The notes: a model not told the origin generated them from the letters alone. A stretch of 64,000 nt of DNA from Acetobacteraceae bacterium (GCA_022842185.1 JALHQB010000012.1:1-64000), one strand, 5' to 3'. Shown: positions 15,072 through 25,292, counted from the first letter of the stretch. A program made the numbers and translations.

Positions 15072-16075
15072 GAACGCCGGCGACGCGCGGCCGCTTCCTC
15101 GCGACGCATCTCGACGAACAGCTCGTAATCCTCGTGCCGCGCTTCGACACCGCCGAGCGTCGCCCCGCGAGCGATCTGCTGCGCGATGTCGGGATGCGAT
15201 TTTGCCAGCGCGAGCTGGAACGTCTGCATGTCGCGCTTGAAGGCTGCCGGCATGTCGGATCGCACGGCCAGCGGGCCGTTCATGATCGGCTCACTGGTCC
15301 AGATGATGCGGACGTCGGACATGCGCAGCATACCCTTGTCCACCATCGCACGCAGATTGCCGCGGCTGTAGCCCTGCGCGGGATCGCCCAGCGTCGAGGC
15401 ATGGGTCACGCACGCGTCGTACTGCCGCTGCAACACTGCGACGACGCCCTGTTCATGTCCGCCGGCGAAACCGGTGCGGCCGAAATACTGGCCGGGTTCC
15501 ACACCCACGCCCTGGCGGCGCAGCTGGAAGCGCGGGATCAGGTAGCCGGAGGTCGAGTTCGGATCGGCCCAGGCCAGCGACTTCCCGCGCATCTGTTCGA
15601 GGTTGGTGATACCGGAATCGGCACGCACCACCAGCACGGAAACGTAGGAGATCGATCCGTCGCCCTGCTGCACGATGACCAGCGGTTCGACCCCGCCATT
15701 GGTGTCCAGCCAGGCCCCCGCATAGGCCGAGGGGCCGAGTGCGGCGAATTCGAGCTGCTTCGCCGACAGCCCCTGCATCACACCCGCATAATCCGATGCC
15801 GGGAACAGCCGTGTCGGGACCCCGAAGGTATGTTCGATCAGCGCACGGTATGGTTCGAAGCGGCCGAGGCGGTCGGCTTCGTTCTCCCCGCCCATGATGC
15901 CGTAGCGGATCACCGGCACCTGGTCGGCCCAGGGGCGGCGACCGGGTTCGGGCATCGTCACATCCGCATCCTGGGTGCGGCGGCGGCCCGGCAGTTCCTG
16001 TGCATGCGCAAGCATCGGTGCGGAGGCGGCGGCGAAGGCCAGGCCGCCCAAGATGCGGCGACGGATCATGGTCAT
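15068..16075 (-). CDS. phnD: Phosphonate ABC transporter substrate-binding protein PhnD (copy 2)
   Basis: A 335-residue periplasmic protein. The N-terminus MTMIRRRILGGLAFAAASA is a signal peptide, with cleavage after AHA. The PhnD core is conserved: GGENEADRLGRFEPYRALIE, LGPSAYAGAW, RADSGITNLEQMRGKSLAWA, then DPNSTSGYLIPRF. It is strongly similar along its whole length, including the basic EAAARRRRS end, to the PhnD encoded directly upstream, so the two arose by tandem duplication. Differences cluster in the ligand-facing half (GQYFGRTGFAGGHEQGVVAV versus GTGYFSRTGFGGGHEQAVVA), which suggests diverged specificity. The stop overlaps the phnE start. Confidence 0.9.
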   Translation of the reverse strand: MTMIRRRILGGLAFAAASAPMLAHAQELPGRRRTQDADVTMPEPGRRPWADQVPVIRYGIMGGENEADRLGRFEPYRALIEHTFGVPTRLFPASDYAGVMQGLSAKQLEFAALGPSAYAGAWLDTNGGVEPLVIVQQGDGSISYVSVLVVRADSGITNLEQMRGKSLAWADPNSTSGYLIPRFQLRRQGVGVEPGQYFGRTGFAGGHEQGVVAVLQRQYDACVTHASTLGDPAQGYSRGNLRAMVDKGMLRMSDVRIIWTSEPIMNGPLAVRSDMPAAFKRDMQTFQLALAKSHPDIAQQIARGATLGGVEARHEDYELFVEMRREEAAARRRRS

Positions 16076-16076
16076 G

Positions 16077-17075
16077 TCAGGACCGGCGGCGGCGCGCGGC
16101 GGCTTCGTCGCGGCGGATTTCGACGATCAGCTCGTAATCGGCGTGGCGCACCTCGCGGTAACCCGTGCCGGCGCCGCGCTCGACCTGGCGGTAGATATCC
16201 GCATGGGCCTTCGGCAGCGCCAGGTGGAAGCGTTTCCAATCCTCCTTGAAGGCAGCCGGAAGATCGACACGCGCCGTGTGCGGGCCATTCACGATCGGCT
16301 CGCTGGTCCAGATGATGCGCATGTCGCTCATGTTGAGCATGCCCTTATCCACCATCGCGCGCAGATTGCCGCGGGTGTAGCCGGCATTGACGTCGCCCTG
16401 GCCCGAAGCCCAGGTGACGGCCGCGTCATACTGGCGCTGCACCACCGCGACGACAGCCTGTTCGTGCCCGCCGCCGAAGCCGGTTCGGGAGAAGTAGCCC
16501 GTGCCATCGACCGCGATGCCCTGGCGGCGCAGCGCGAAGCGTGGGATCAGATAGCCGGAGGTCGAATTGGGGTCCGCCCAGGCGAGCGACTTGCCGCGCA
16601 TCTGCTCAAGGTTGGTGATGCCGCTGTCAGCCCGCGTGATCATCACGGCGACGTAGGAGATCGAGCCGTCGGCTTCCTCCGCCGTCAGCAGCGGCTCCAC
16701 ACCGCCATTCGTGTCCAGCCAGGCGCCGGCATAGGCCGAGGCTCCAAGCGCCGCGACCTCGATCTGCTTGGCGCTGAAGGCCTGCTGCACGCCGGCATAG
16801 TCGGACGCCGCGAACAACCGGGTGGGCACGCCGAAGGTGGCCTCCAGCAAGTCACGATAAGGGCCGAAGCGGCCCATGCGGTCGGCCTCGTTCTCACCAC
16901 CCAGCAGCCCCACGCGCAGCTGCGGCACCTGGTCCGCCCAGGGGCGGCGGCCGGCTTCCGGCATGGCGGTGGCGGCATCGAGGGTGCGGCGCGGCGTCCA
17001 AGCCTGCGCGGCAGCGAGCTGCGGCGTGAGGGCGGCGCCGGCGACAAGGCCGGCAAGCGTGCGGCGAGTGATCAT
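16077..17075 (-). CDS. phnD: Phosphonate ABC transporter substrate-binding protein PhnD (copy 1)
   Basis: A 332-residue binding protein, first of two tandem PhnD copies. It has a signal peptide (MITRRTLAGLVAGAALTPQL, cleavage near AAA) and the PhnD motifs GGENEADRMGRFGPYRDLLE, LGASAYAGAW and DPNSTSGYLIPRFALRRQG. The gene ends one base before the ATG of copy 2 and starts 18 bases after the PhnC stop, with a GGAGAAT ribosome binding site. Tandem binding proteins feeding one permease pair widen the ligand range; which compound each binds is unknown. Confidence 0.9.
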   Translation of the reverse strand: MITRRTLAGLVAGAALTPQLAAAQAWTPRRTLDAATAMPEAGRRPWADQVPQLRVGLLGGENEADRMGRFGPYRDLLEATFGVPTRLFAASDYAGVQQAFSAKQIEVAALGASAYAGAWLDTNGGVEPLLTAEEADGSISYVAVMITRADSGITNLEQMRGKSLAWADPNSTSGYLIPRFALRRQGIAVDGTGYFSRTGFGGGHEQAVVAVVQRQYDAAVTWASGQGDVNAGYTRGNLRAMVDKGMLNMSDMRIIWTSEPIVNGPHTARVDLPAAFKEDWKRFHLALPKAHADIYRQVERGAGTGYREVRHADYELIVEIRRDEAAARRRRS

Positions 17076-17093
17076 GACGGATTCTCCTGGTGG

Positions 17094-17894
<801 letters not shown>

Positions 17895-18038
17895 GTGCCA
17901 TGGCCCCCTGATGTTGCGGCGCAGTAGCAGCGGGACGTGACTCGGCGATGACGACCACATGACAGACGCATTGCGATGACGGGTTGAGACGCGGCGGATG
18001 CGCGGGCAGATTGCCCCCCAGAACCGGAGAACAACGCC

Positions 18039-19010
18039 ATGACCACCCGCCGCGCCTTGCTGGCCGCCCCGCTGGCCCTGCCCGCCTTCGCCCGCGCCGC
18101 CGCCGCCCAGGATGCCTGGCCGAACCGCAGCGTTGCCGTGCTGCTGGGGTATCCGCCCGGCGGCGTGACCGATTTCGCGGCGCGCGCGGTGACCGAGCGC
18201 ATGGGCCGCGCCCTGAACCAGACCATGGTGGTGGAAAACCGCCCCGGCGCCGCGACCGCCGTGGCGAACACCGCCGCGGCTCAGGCACGCCCGGATGGCT
18301 ACACGCTGCTGATGGGAACCTCGACGCTGGCCATCAACCCGGCGTTGCAGCCGAACCTGACGCCGCGCGACCCGCAGCAGGAACTGACGCCGATCGGCAC
18401 GGTGTTCCGCACAGCCTTCGTGCTGCATGTGCATCCGTCCCTGCCGGTGCGGAACACGGCGGAACTGATCGCCTATGCCAAGGCCAATCCCGGCAAGCTG
18501 AACTTCGGGTCCTCCGGCACCGGCGCGGTGAACCATCTGTGCCTGGAACTGTTCCGCGCGCAGGCCGGCATCGACGTTGTGCATGTGCCCTATCGCGGCG
18601 GCGCCGCCGGGCTGATCGACCTGCGGGCCGGGCGCATCCAGGGCATGTTCAACGCGGTGCAGGAAGCCCTGCCGGTGGTGCGTGAGGGCGCGACCCGCGG
18701 GCTGGCCATATCCTCGAAGGAGCGGGCGACGGCGATGCCCGAATTGCCGCCGATCGCCGATGTGCTGCCCGGCTTCGATGGCGTGTTCTGGCAGGGCCTG
18801 TTCGGCCCGGCCGGGCTCCCCGCGCCTATCGTCACGCGCGCCAGCGCCGCGTTGCGGGAAGCGACGACGGACCCAGACCTCATCGCCCGCATGGCCGCAC
18901 AGGGCGTGGCGCTGGTGCCCGGTGATGCCGATGCCCTGCGCCGGATGCTGGCCGAGGAGACGGTGATGTGGGGCCGGCTGATCCGCGAGCAGAACATCCG
19001 CCCCGAGTAG
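18039..19010 (+). CDS. Bug/TctC family tripartite tricarboxylate-type binding protein
   Basis: A 323-residue secreted binding protein. The signal peptide is [20 protein letters not shown]. The family pattern is present: [57 protein letters not shown] and [10 protein letters not shown]. Such proteins bind carboxylates and deliver them to TctAB permeases, but no permease gene is nearby, as is common for the expanded Bug families of Betaproteobacteria and Acetobacteraceae. Its ATG follows CCGGAGAACAACGCC. A dipeptide-type binding protein gene follows 70 bases later. Ligand cannot be assigned. Confidence 0.87.
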   Translation: MTTRRALLAAPLALPAFARAAAAQDAWPNRSVAVLLGYPPGGVTDFAARAVTERMGRALNQTMVVENRPGAATAVANTAAAQARPDGYTLLMGTSTLAINPALQPNLTPRDPQQELTPIGTVFRTAFVLHVHPSLPVRNTAELIAYAKANPGKLNFGSSGTGAVNHLCLELFRAQAGIDVVHVPYRGGAAGLIDLRAGRIQGMFNAVQEALPVVREGATRGLAISSKERATAMPELPPIADVLPGFDGVFWQGLFGPAGLPAPIVTRASAALREATTDPDLIARMAAQGVALVPGDADALRRMLAEETVMWGRLIREQNIRPE

Positions 19011-19080
19011 CCGGCCCGATCCTTGCTTGCCCGTCTCCCGCTATCCGGCGCCACTCCGGCCCGGTGTTCGGGAGACGATG

Positions 19081-20700
19081 ATGAGGCTGAAGAACCGTCT
19101 GGCCGGCGGCGCCATCGCCGCCGCCATGCTAGCGTTGGGGGCAGGCAGCGCGCTGGCCCAGGCGCAGCCGCGCACGCTGCGCATCGCCATGACCGCCGCC
19201 GATGTGCCGACCACCTCCGGCATGCCGAACAACGGCTATGAAGGCATGCGCTTCCTCGGCTATCCGATCTTCGAGCCGCTGGTACAGTGGAACCTGACGC
19301 GCGCCGACGCGCCGGCCGACATCCGCGACGGCCTGGCCGAATCCTGGACGCAGGACCAGGCCAACCCCAAACTGTGGCGCTTCGTTCTGCGCCAGGGCGT
19401 GAAGTTCCATGACGGTACCGCCTTCAACGCCGATGCGGTGATCTGGAACTTCGACCGCTTCTTCCGCAACGACAGCCCACAATTCGACCCGACAGGGTCC
19501 GCCATCGCCCGCGGCCGCATCCCGGTCCTCGCCTCCTACCGCAAGATCGACGAGTTCACCGTCGAGATCGAGACGACGCGGGCGGTGTCCTACTGGCCGT
19601 ATCTGATGACGCTGGTGCTCATCACCTCGCCGAATTCCTTCGAACAGGGCGGGCGGGATTGGTCGCGCGTCGCCGCGCTGCCGCCGGCCGGCACCGGGCC
19701 GTTCCGGCTGACGCGCTTCGTGCCGCGGCAATCGGCCGAGCTGACCCGAAACGCGGAGTATTGGGAGGAAGCCCGTCGCGCGCGGTTGGACCGCATCATC
19801 CTGCTGCCGATGCCCGAGGCGACCACGCGTCTCGCCGCGCTGCGGTCCGGCCAGGTGGATTGGATCGAGGTACCGCCGCCCGACGCCATCGCTTCGCTGC
19901 GGCAGGCGAATTTCCAGGTGGTGACGAACTCCTACCCCCATGTCTGGCCGTGGGTCTTCGCCGCTGGGCGCGCGAACAGCCCTGTTGCTGACCAGCGCGT
20001 GCGCCAGGGGCTGAACTACTGCTTCGACCGTGGCGGCATGGTCACGATGCTGTCCGACACGGCGGAAGCTTCGGTCGGCTTCTTCGGCGCGACCGATCCG
20101 CGCTTCGGCGCGCCGCAGAACCGCTACCGCCTCGACCCCGCGCGGGGCCGGGCCTTGCTGGCGGAAGCCGGATACAACGCCCAGCGGCCGCTGCGGCTGA
20201 AGATCGCCATCTCGCCATCCGGTTCGGGACAGATGCTGCCGCTGCCGATGAACGAGTTCCTCCAGCAATCCCTGAAAGAACATTGCGGCGTCGATGTCGA
20301 TTTCGAGGTGGTTGAATGGAACACGCTGCTGGGGTCGCAGCGCGTGGCGCCCGACCAGCCGGCCTGGCTGGGCGCGGACGCGACCAACGTGTCCCTCGTG
20401 TCGTCCGATCCGTCGCAGATGGCGCGGTGGTTCCTGTCGTCCAACTTCTCTCCGCGCGGGTCCAATTCCGGGCATTGGGGGGATCCGCAATTCGACGCGG
20501 CGATGGCCGAGCTGGAAACCGCGACCGATCCTGCGCGCGTGCTGGCGCTGACCCGCACGGCGCATGAGCGGCTGGTCGATGGCGCACCGTGGCTGTGGAT
20601 CGTGCACGACCTGAACCCGCGGGCGATGAGCCGGCGGGTGCGGGGGTTCGTGTCGGCGCAGTCGTGGTTCCAGGACCTGACGCGGGTTGAGTTGCAGTAG
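19081..20700 (+). CDS. ABC transporter substrate-binding protein, SBP_bac_5 family
   Basis: A 539-residue DppA-type periplasmic protein with signal peptide MRLKNRLAGGAIAAAMLALG ending near AQA. Typical features are RQGVKFHDGTAFNADAVIWN, GTGPFRLTRF and LPMPEATTRLAALRSGQVDW. It is a close paralogue of the next gene (20980): both open the mature protein with RIAMTA-DVPTT-GMPNNG and end with HDLNPRAMSRRVRGF. ATG 19081 is chosen because GGGAGA lies at proper distance; ATG 19078 directly before it is equally in frame. No permease accompanies it. A family A hairpin repeat begins 13 bases after the stop. Ligand unknown. Confidence 0.87.
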   Translation: MRLKNRLAGGAIAAAMLALGAGSALAQAQPRTLRIAMTAADVPTTSGMPNNGYEGMRFLGYPIFEPLVQWNLTRADAPADIRDGLAESWTQDQANPKLWRFVLRQGVKFHDGTAFNADAVIWNFDRFFRNDSPQFDPTGSAIARGRIPVLASYRKIDEFTVEIETTRAVSYWPYLMTLVLITSPNSFEQGGRDWSRVAALPPAGTGPFRLTRFVPRQSAELTRNAEYWEEARRARLDRIILLPMPEATTRLAALRSGQVDWIEVPPPDAIASLRQANFQVVTNSYPHVWPWVFAAGRANSPVADQRVRQGLNYCFDRGGMVTMLSDTAEASVGFFGATDPRFGAPQNRYRLDPARGRALLAEAGYNAQRPLRLKIAISPSGSGQMLPLPMNEFLQQSLKEHCGVDVDFEVVEWNTLLGSQRVAPDQPAWLGADATNVSLVSSDPSQMARWFLSSNFSPRGSNSGHWGDPQFDAAMAELETATDPARVLALTRTAHERLVDGAPWLWIVHDLNPRAMSRRVRGFVSAQSWFQDLTRVELQ

Positions 20701-20713
20701 ACAGGGCGGAAGG

Positions 20714-20771
20714 TTGGAGGGGCGTCACCCCTCCAAGCCACCCCACCAAAGGCCAGTGGGCCTTTGGAAAG
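20714..20771 (+). repeat. Two-hairpin 3' repeat, family A copy 5
   Basis: Begins 13 bases after the stop at 20700. Hairpin 1 is 20714-20736 (TTGGAGGGG / CCCCTCCAA), then a CCACCCCA linker, then hairpin 2 at 20746-20767 (CCAAAGGCC / GGCCTTTGG, perfect). Hairpin 1 is two pairs shorter than in the copies at 2229 and 8474. Confidence 0.78.
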
Positions 20772-20979
20772 CGTCACTTGGTAAACTTACATATTTTCCG
20801 CGCGCGGGCATGGGGTGACCGCGCGCGCCAACCGAGACGAAGCCCGAATTTCAAGGCCACCGGATTTGGCAGCCCTGCACCAAGGCCCGTCCCGGTCCCA
20901 CCGCGAAGGCGCGTTTCTTGCTCACCCGATCGCGACGCCCGCCAACCAAGGCCGGCTCCGCGATGGGAGAGATCAATAC

Positions 20980-22587
20980 ATGAGCAGGTTTCGGCGAATC
21001 ACCGCCTATGCCCTGGGCGCCGCGATGCTGGCGGCTCCCGCGCTGGCGCAGCAACCGCGCACGCTGCGCATTGCCATGACGGCATCGGATGTGCCGACCA
21101 CCACGGGCATGCCGAATAATGGGTTCGAGGGGATGCGCTTCCTCGGCTACCCGATCTTCGAGGCACTGACGCTGTGGGATCTGTCCGACGCGTCACGACC
21201 GGCGGGGCTGCGCCCGGGGCTGGCGGAATCCTGGGAACAGGATGCGGCCGACCCCAAGATCTGGCGGTTCCGACTGCGCCAGGGCGTGACCTTCCATGAC
21301 GGCACGCCGTTCAACGCCGATGCGGTGATCTGGAACCTCGATCGGTTCTTCCGCAATGACAGCCTGCAATTCGAACCGGGCGGCAGCGGCATCACCCGCG
21401 CGCGCGTCACGATCCTGGGGTCGTATCGCAAGATCGACGACAATACGGTGGAGATGACGACGACGCGCGTCGCGTCGTATTTCCCCTACATGGTCGTCTA
21501 TATCCTGATGACCTCCCCCCAATCCTTCGAAACGGGCGGGCGCGACTGGGCGCGTGTGGCGGCGATGCCACCGGCAGGCACCGGGCCATTCCGGCTGTCG
21601 CGCTTCGTGCCGCGGCAATCGGCTGAGCTGACCCGCCATGACGGATATTGGGACACGGCGCGACGCGCGCGGCTTGACCGCATCCTGCTGCTGCCGATGC
21701 CGGAGGCGAACACCCGGCTTGCCGCGCTGCGGTCGAACCAGGTGGATTGGATCGAGGTGCCGCCGCCCGATGCCATCCCGTCCCTGCGCGCGGCGGGATT
21801 CAACGTCACGACCGGGTCGTATCCGCATGTCTGGCCGTGGTTCTTCCAGATGAATGGGGACAACACGCCGTTCGGCGACGTGCGGGTGCGGCAGGCGCTG
21901 AATTACTGCGTCGATCGCGACAGCCTGGTGCAGTTGCTGAACGGCACGGCGGAACCTTCGGTCGGCTGGCTGAAGCCGTCCGATCCGGCCTTCGGCACGC
22001 CGGTCAATCGGTATGGCTATGATCCGGCGCGCGGGCGTGCGCTGCTGGCGGAAGCCGGCTTCAATGCGCAGCGGCCGCTGCGCTTCAAGGTGATGATCTC
22101 GACATCCGGATCGGGCCAGATGCTGCCGCTGCCGATGAATGAGTTCATGCAGCAGAACCTGCGCGAAGCCTGCGGCGTGCAGGTGGATTTCGAGGTGACG
22201 GATTGGTCGAACCTGCTGGTGGCGACGCGATCCGCGGCAAACGCGCCGGTGGTGGCGAATGTGCAGTCGTTGAATCCGTCCTCGCCTTCATCCGACCCAT
22301 CGGTGATGGCGCGGTACTTCCTGCGCGCTTTCGCGCCGCCCAATGGCTTCAACTGGGCGGGGTTCAGCGATGACCAGTTCGAGGCGGCGTTTGCGCGGTT
22401 GGAGAGCGCGCGGACCTCGGCCGAGGCGACCGCTGCCTATGCCGAGGCACATGCGCGGGTGGTGGACAACCCGCCCTGGCTGTTCATCGTGCATGATCTG
22501 AATCCGCGCGCGATGAGCCGGCGGGTGACGGGGTTCACCTCGGTGCAGTCGTGGTTCCAGGATCTGGTGCCGGTGAATCTGCAGTAG
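20980..22587 (+). CDS. ABC transporter substrate-binding protein, SBP_bac_5 family
   Basis: A 535-residue periplasmic binding protein and the nearest paralogue of the preceding gene, probably a tandem duplicate. Signal peptide MSRFRRITAYALGAAMLAAP with cleavage at ALA. Core motifs are RQGVTFHDGTPFNADAVIWN, PAGTGPFRLSRFVPRQSAEL and LPMPEANTRLAALRSNQVDW. The end HDLNPRAMSRRVTGFTSVQ matches the two other orphan copies. It is read after a 279-base gap that contains a family A repeat, so it may have its own promoter. GGGAGA precedes the ATG at 20980; the frame is open upstream but lacks signal-peptide character. Two hairpins (22615-22630, 22703-22725) follow. Confidence 0.87.
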   Translation: MSRFRRITAYALGAAMLAAPALAQQPRTLRIAMTASDVPTTTGMPNNGFEGMRFLGYPIFEALTLWDLSDASRPAGLRPGLAESWEQDAADPKIWRFRLRQGVTFHDGTPFNADAVIWNLDRFFRNDSLQFEPGGSGITRARVTILGSYRKIDDNTVEMTTTRVASYFPYMVVYILMTSPQSFETGGRDWARVAAMPPAGTGPFRLSRFVPRQSAELTRHDGYWDTARRARLDRILLLPMPEANTRLAALRSNQVDWIEVPPPDAIPSLRAAGFNVTTGSYPHVWPWFFQMNGDNTPFGDVRVRQALNYCVDRDSLVQLLNGTAEPSVGWLKPSDPAFGTPVNRYGYDPARGRALLAEAGFNAQRPLRFKVMISTSGSGQMLPLPMNEFMQQNLREACGVQVDFEVTDWSNLLVATRSAANAPVVANVQSLNPSSPSSDPSVMARYFLRAFAPPNGFNWAGFSDDQFEAAFARLESARTSAEATAAYAEAHARVVDNPPWLFIVHDLNPRAMSRRVTGFTSVQSWFQDLVPVNLQ

Positions 22588-22614
22588 ATTTTTCTATCCC
22601 TCAGACGGCGGGCG

Positions 22615-22630
22615 GCGGGCATCCGCCCGC
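22615..22630 (+). terminator. Short GC-rich hairpin after the 20980 gene
   Basis: GCGGGC (22615-22620) pairs with GCCCGC (22625-22630) around ATCC, 28 bases after the stop at 22587. It is extendable by neighbouring GGC/GCC pairs. There is no T-run, so termination is only plausible. Confidence 0.35.
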
Positions 22631-22702
22631 CTTGCCTTCGCGCCACGCGCTGGCGCGCCGGGGATAACTGATGGTCTGGGCGCGGTCGCGCTTTGCGCTC
22701 CC

Positions 22703-22725
22703 GGATCGAGGCTTGGCCTCGATCC
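22703..22725. repeat. Perfect 10-bp inverted repeat in the spacer before the NIPSNAP gene
   Basis: GGATCGAGGC (22703-22712) and GCCTCGATCC (22716-22725) form a perfect stem with a three-base loop, about 100 bases upstream of the gene at 22828. It could be a terminator, a REP-like unit or an operator. Confidence 0.4.
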
Positions 22726-22827
22726 GGTGTGTATCGCGCTGGTCGGGCGGCGGGACCGTCCAGTGCTGCGCTTCCCCGATGACGCGCGCCACGACATGCT
22801 GCGCGCACCATCCAGGAGAAGCCCGTC

Positions 22828-23154
22828 ATGATCGTCGATCTGCGAATCTACACCTGCCTGCCCAACCGCGTGGCCGAGTTCGTCGCGCTGTATGAGGAAC
22901 GCGGCTGGCCGTTGCAGCAGAAGCATCTGGGCAATTGCGTCGGCTGGTACACGACGATCGAGGGTTCGTTGAACACCGTGGTTCACATGTGGGGCTATGA
23001 GGACCAGGCCGATCGTGAACGGCGCCGTGCGGCGATGGCCGCCGACCCGGCCTGGGCAGAATATCTGGCCGAGGTTGGCAAGCGCGGTATGTTGGTGAAG
23101 ATGGAAAACCGCATCGTGAAGCCCGCTCCCTTCTTCGCCGCACTGAAGGCGTAG
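22828..23154 (+). CDS. NIPSNAP family protein
   Basis: A 108-residue ferredoxin-like (dimeric alpha/beta barrel) protein of the NIPSNAP family. The start MIVDLRIYTCLPNRVAEFVA and the segment GWYTTIEGSLNTVVHMWGYE, followed by DPAWAEYLAEVGKRGMLVKM, are the family pattern, including the conserved H-W-x-Y-x-D/S element near residue 55-61. Biochemical role in bacteria is not settled; members often accompany catabolic or transport genes. GGAGAAG precedes the ATG. It stands alone, convergent with the EamA transporter gene across an 81-base gap filled by a family A repeat. Confidence 0.85.
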   Translation: MIVDLRIYTCLPNRVAEFVALYEERGWPLQQKHLGNCVGWYTTIEGSLNTVVHMWGYEDQADRERRRAAMAADPAWAEYLAEVGKRGMLVKMENRIVKPAPFFAALKA

Positions 23155-23234
23155 CAGCGCCAAAGTTCCCGCGGTCCAGGGGCCCGTTGGCCCCTGGTGG
23201 GGTGAGGTTCGGAGAGGGGCGACGCCCCTCCCCG
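23155..23234 (-). repeat. Two-hairpin 3' repeat, family A copy 6 (inverted)
   Basis: Reads on the minus strand, its hairpin 1 (23210-23234, CGGAGAGGGGC / GCCCCTCCCCG with one A-C mismatch) ending one base from the EamA stop codon at 23236. Hairpin 2 is 23176-23197 (CCAGGGGCC / GGCCCCTGG, perfect). It fills the whole gap between two convergent genes. Confidence 0.78.
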
Positions 23235-23235
23235 T

Positions 23236-24141
23236 TCACCGCCCAAGCAATACGAGCACGACCCCGGAAACGACGATCAGCGCACCGATGATGTCGCTGC
23301 GCTTCATCCGTTCGCGCAGGAAGAAGCGGCTGAACAGCAGGGTGAACAGGATTTCCACCTGCCCCACCGCACGCACCAGTGCGACGGGCGCATAGGCGAA
23401 GCCGGTGAACCAGCAGGCCGACCCGCAGGCGGACAGCGCTCCGACTTGCACCGACGACCGCCAGGTGCGGAACAGATGCGGGATGGATGCGCGTTCCGTC
23501 GCCAGCAGCCAGCCCCCCTGCATCAGGGTTTGCAGCGTGTTGATGACGACGAGGGTCTCCAGCGCTCGCAGCGTTGCATCCGGCCCTTCCAGCGTCTGCG
23601 TCGCCGCGCGGATGGCCATGGCGCACAGTGCGAAGGCGAGGCCCGCGCCGAGACCGAACAGCGCCGCCGGCTGCACCGTCGCGGTCATCACGTCCCGCAG
23701 CGACGACACCCGCCCCGCCAGCGACAGGTACAACGTGCCTGCCACCGACACCGCGATGCCGGCCCAGGCCAGCGGCGCGAAGGATTCGCCCAGGAAGATC
23801 AGCGCGAGGAACGCCGCCTGCACGGCTTCCGTCTTGGAATACGCCGTCCCCACCGCGAAGCCACGATGACCGAAGGACATGATGAGCAGGTTGGTCCCGA
23901 TGATCTGCCCGAAGCCGCCCAGCACGCAGAACAGCAGGAAGGTCCAGGACAGCGCGGACAGGCTGCCGCCGAAGATCGCCAGATACAGCACGACGAACAG
24001 CACGCCGAAGGGCACGCCGTACAGGTATCGGACCACCGCCGCGGCGTTGACGCTCAGCTGCCCGCGCAGCCGCTGCTGCAACGCCGTCCGCCAGGTCTGG
24101 AACAGCCCGGCGCACAGCGTCGCCGCGACCCAGATGGGCAT
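23236..24141 (-). CDS. EamA/DMT family transporter
   Basis: A 301-residue membrane protein with about ten hydrophobic segments in two EamA halves. The second half ends in the typical RAVGQVEILFTLLFSRFFLR, ERMKRSDIIGALIVVSGVVL pattern. DMT proteins export or import small metabolites. The ATG overlaps the TGA of the enolase-superfamily gene by one base, so it is coupled to a sugar-acid dehydratase and a TctC binding protein (operon 26257 to 23236). A role in moving the substrate or product of that enzyme is a fair guess. Confidence 0.87.
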   Translation of the reverse strand: MPIWVAATLCAGLFQTWRTALQQRLRGQLSVNAAAVVRYLYGVPFGVLFVVLYLAIFGGSLSALSWTFLLFCVLGGFGQIIGTNLLIMSFGHRGFAVGTAYSKTEAVQAAFLALIFLGESFAPLAWAGIAVSVAGTLYLSLAGRVSSLRDVMTATVQPAALFGLGAGLAFALCAMAIRAATQTLEGPDATLRALETLVVINTLQTLMQGGWLLATERASIPHLFRTWRSSVQVGALSACGSACWFTGFAYAPVALVRAVGQVEILFTLLFSRFFLRERMKRSDIIGALIVVSGVVLVLLGR

Positions 24142-25292
24142 CAGCCAAGCCTCGGGTCGAGCCAGGGGCGCGGCATGGGCTGCCAGGGCGTCAGCCGCGC
24201 GCCGGACTCACCCAGTGTGGAACCAAGGCCGGGCGCGTTGGGCAGCGTCGCGGTGCCGCGCGCGAAGCGCAGGTCGTGGCCGTTGACAAGCGTGAAGAAA
24301 CGGTCGGTCTCACCGAACTGCACTTCCAGCGGCAGCAGGTTCGGGATGGTCGCGCAGAGATGCACCGAATGGGCGTGGCACACCGGGCCGGTCGGGTTGT
24401 GCGGCGCGATCTCCACGCCCGCCGTTTGCGCCAGCGCGGCGATGCGGCGGATTTCCTCGTGCCCGCCGGCGTATTTGATGTCGGGCATCAGCACGTCGTA
24501 GCAGCCGGCCTCGATGATGGTGCGGTACGCGCCGATGCCGGCGAGTGTCTCGGCGCCGGCCAGCCGCATGCCGCGATCATTGCACATCGACCGCAGGCGG
24601 CGGATGGCCGGGTGGTTGGCCTCGGCGACCGGGCATTCCAGCCAGAACAGCGCGAAGGGCGCGACATCCTGCACCAGCCGTGCCGCACCGCCGGGCGAAA
24701 AGCGCCAATGGGCATCGACCATGATGTCGATGTCCCGCCCGACCGCCGCGCGCACAGCGGCAATGCGCGCCAAGCCCTGATCGTACGCCGCGCGCTGGGC
24801 TGCGTCCGCCGCATCCTCCCACACCAATGGTTCGAAGGGCGCGAGTTTCACCGCGCGGAAGCCATCCGCCACCGCGCGAGTCGCCGCCGCCGCGAAGCCT
24901 TCCGGCGAGCGTGGATTCGCCCCGCGATTGATGTTGGCATACAGCGGCACCGCATCGCGTAGCGCGCCACCCAACAACGCATGGATCGGCTGCCCGGCGG
25001 CCTGGCCGGCGAGGTCCCACAACGCCTGCTCGAACGCCGACAGCACCGCATGCGCCACCAGCCCGCCCGGCGCGTGCGGGATCAGCCGCGCGATGCGATT
25101 GCGGTTCGCGGCGTCCTCCCCCACGACATTCGCCGCGAGCCGCGCGGCCTCGGCCTCCAACAGCGGTTCCTGATTCGACAGGGTGCATTCGCCGATGCCC
25201 GAGCACCCATCAGCGGTGCGGACCACCAGGAACGACCAGTTGGTCTTGGGCGTGACGTTGACGCCCAAATACTCGACCGCGGTGATTGTCAT
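24141..25292 (-). CDS. Enolase-superfamily (mandelate racemase/muconate lactonizing type) dehydratase
   Basis: A 383-residue enzyme with the N-terminal capping domain (1-125) and C-terminal barrel. Metal and catalytic positions can be seen: the K-x-x/KLAPF strand (FRAVKLAPFEPLVWED), DAHWRF for the first metal ligand, ECPV, AGAETLAG, DIKYAGG and HNPTGPV with a probable catalytic histidine. This combination resembles sugar-acid dehydratases of the mandelate racemase subgroup rather than muconate cycloisomerase. The start at 25292 overlaps the end of the TctC gene by 4 bases (ATGA). With a carboxylate binding protein upstream and an EamA transporter downstream, uptake and dehydration of an aldonate or aldarate is likely; the exact sugar is unknown. 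Confidence 0.82.
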   Translation of the reverse strand: MTITAVEYLGVNVTPKTNWSFLVVRTADGCSGIGECTLSNQEPLLEAEAARLAANVVGEDAANRNRIARLIPHAPGGLVAHAVLSAFEQALWDLAGQAAGQPIHALLGGALRDAVPLYANINRGANPRSPEGFAAAATRAVADGFRAVKLAPFEPLVWEDAADAAQRAAYDQGLARIAAVRAAVGRDIDIMVDAHWRFSPGGAARLVQDVAPFALFWLECPVAEANHPAIRRLRSMCNDRGMRLAGAETLAGIGAYRTIIEAGCYDVLMPDIKYAGGHEEIRRIAALAQTAGVEIAPHNPTGPVCHAHSVHLCATIPNLLPLEVQFGETDRFFTLVNGHDLRFARGTATLPNAPGLGSTLGESGARLTPWQPMPRPWLDPRLG

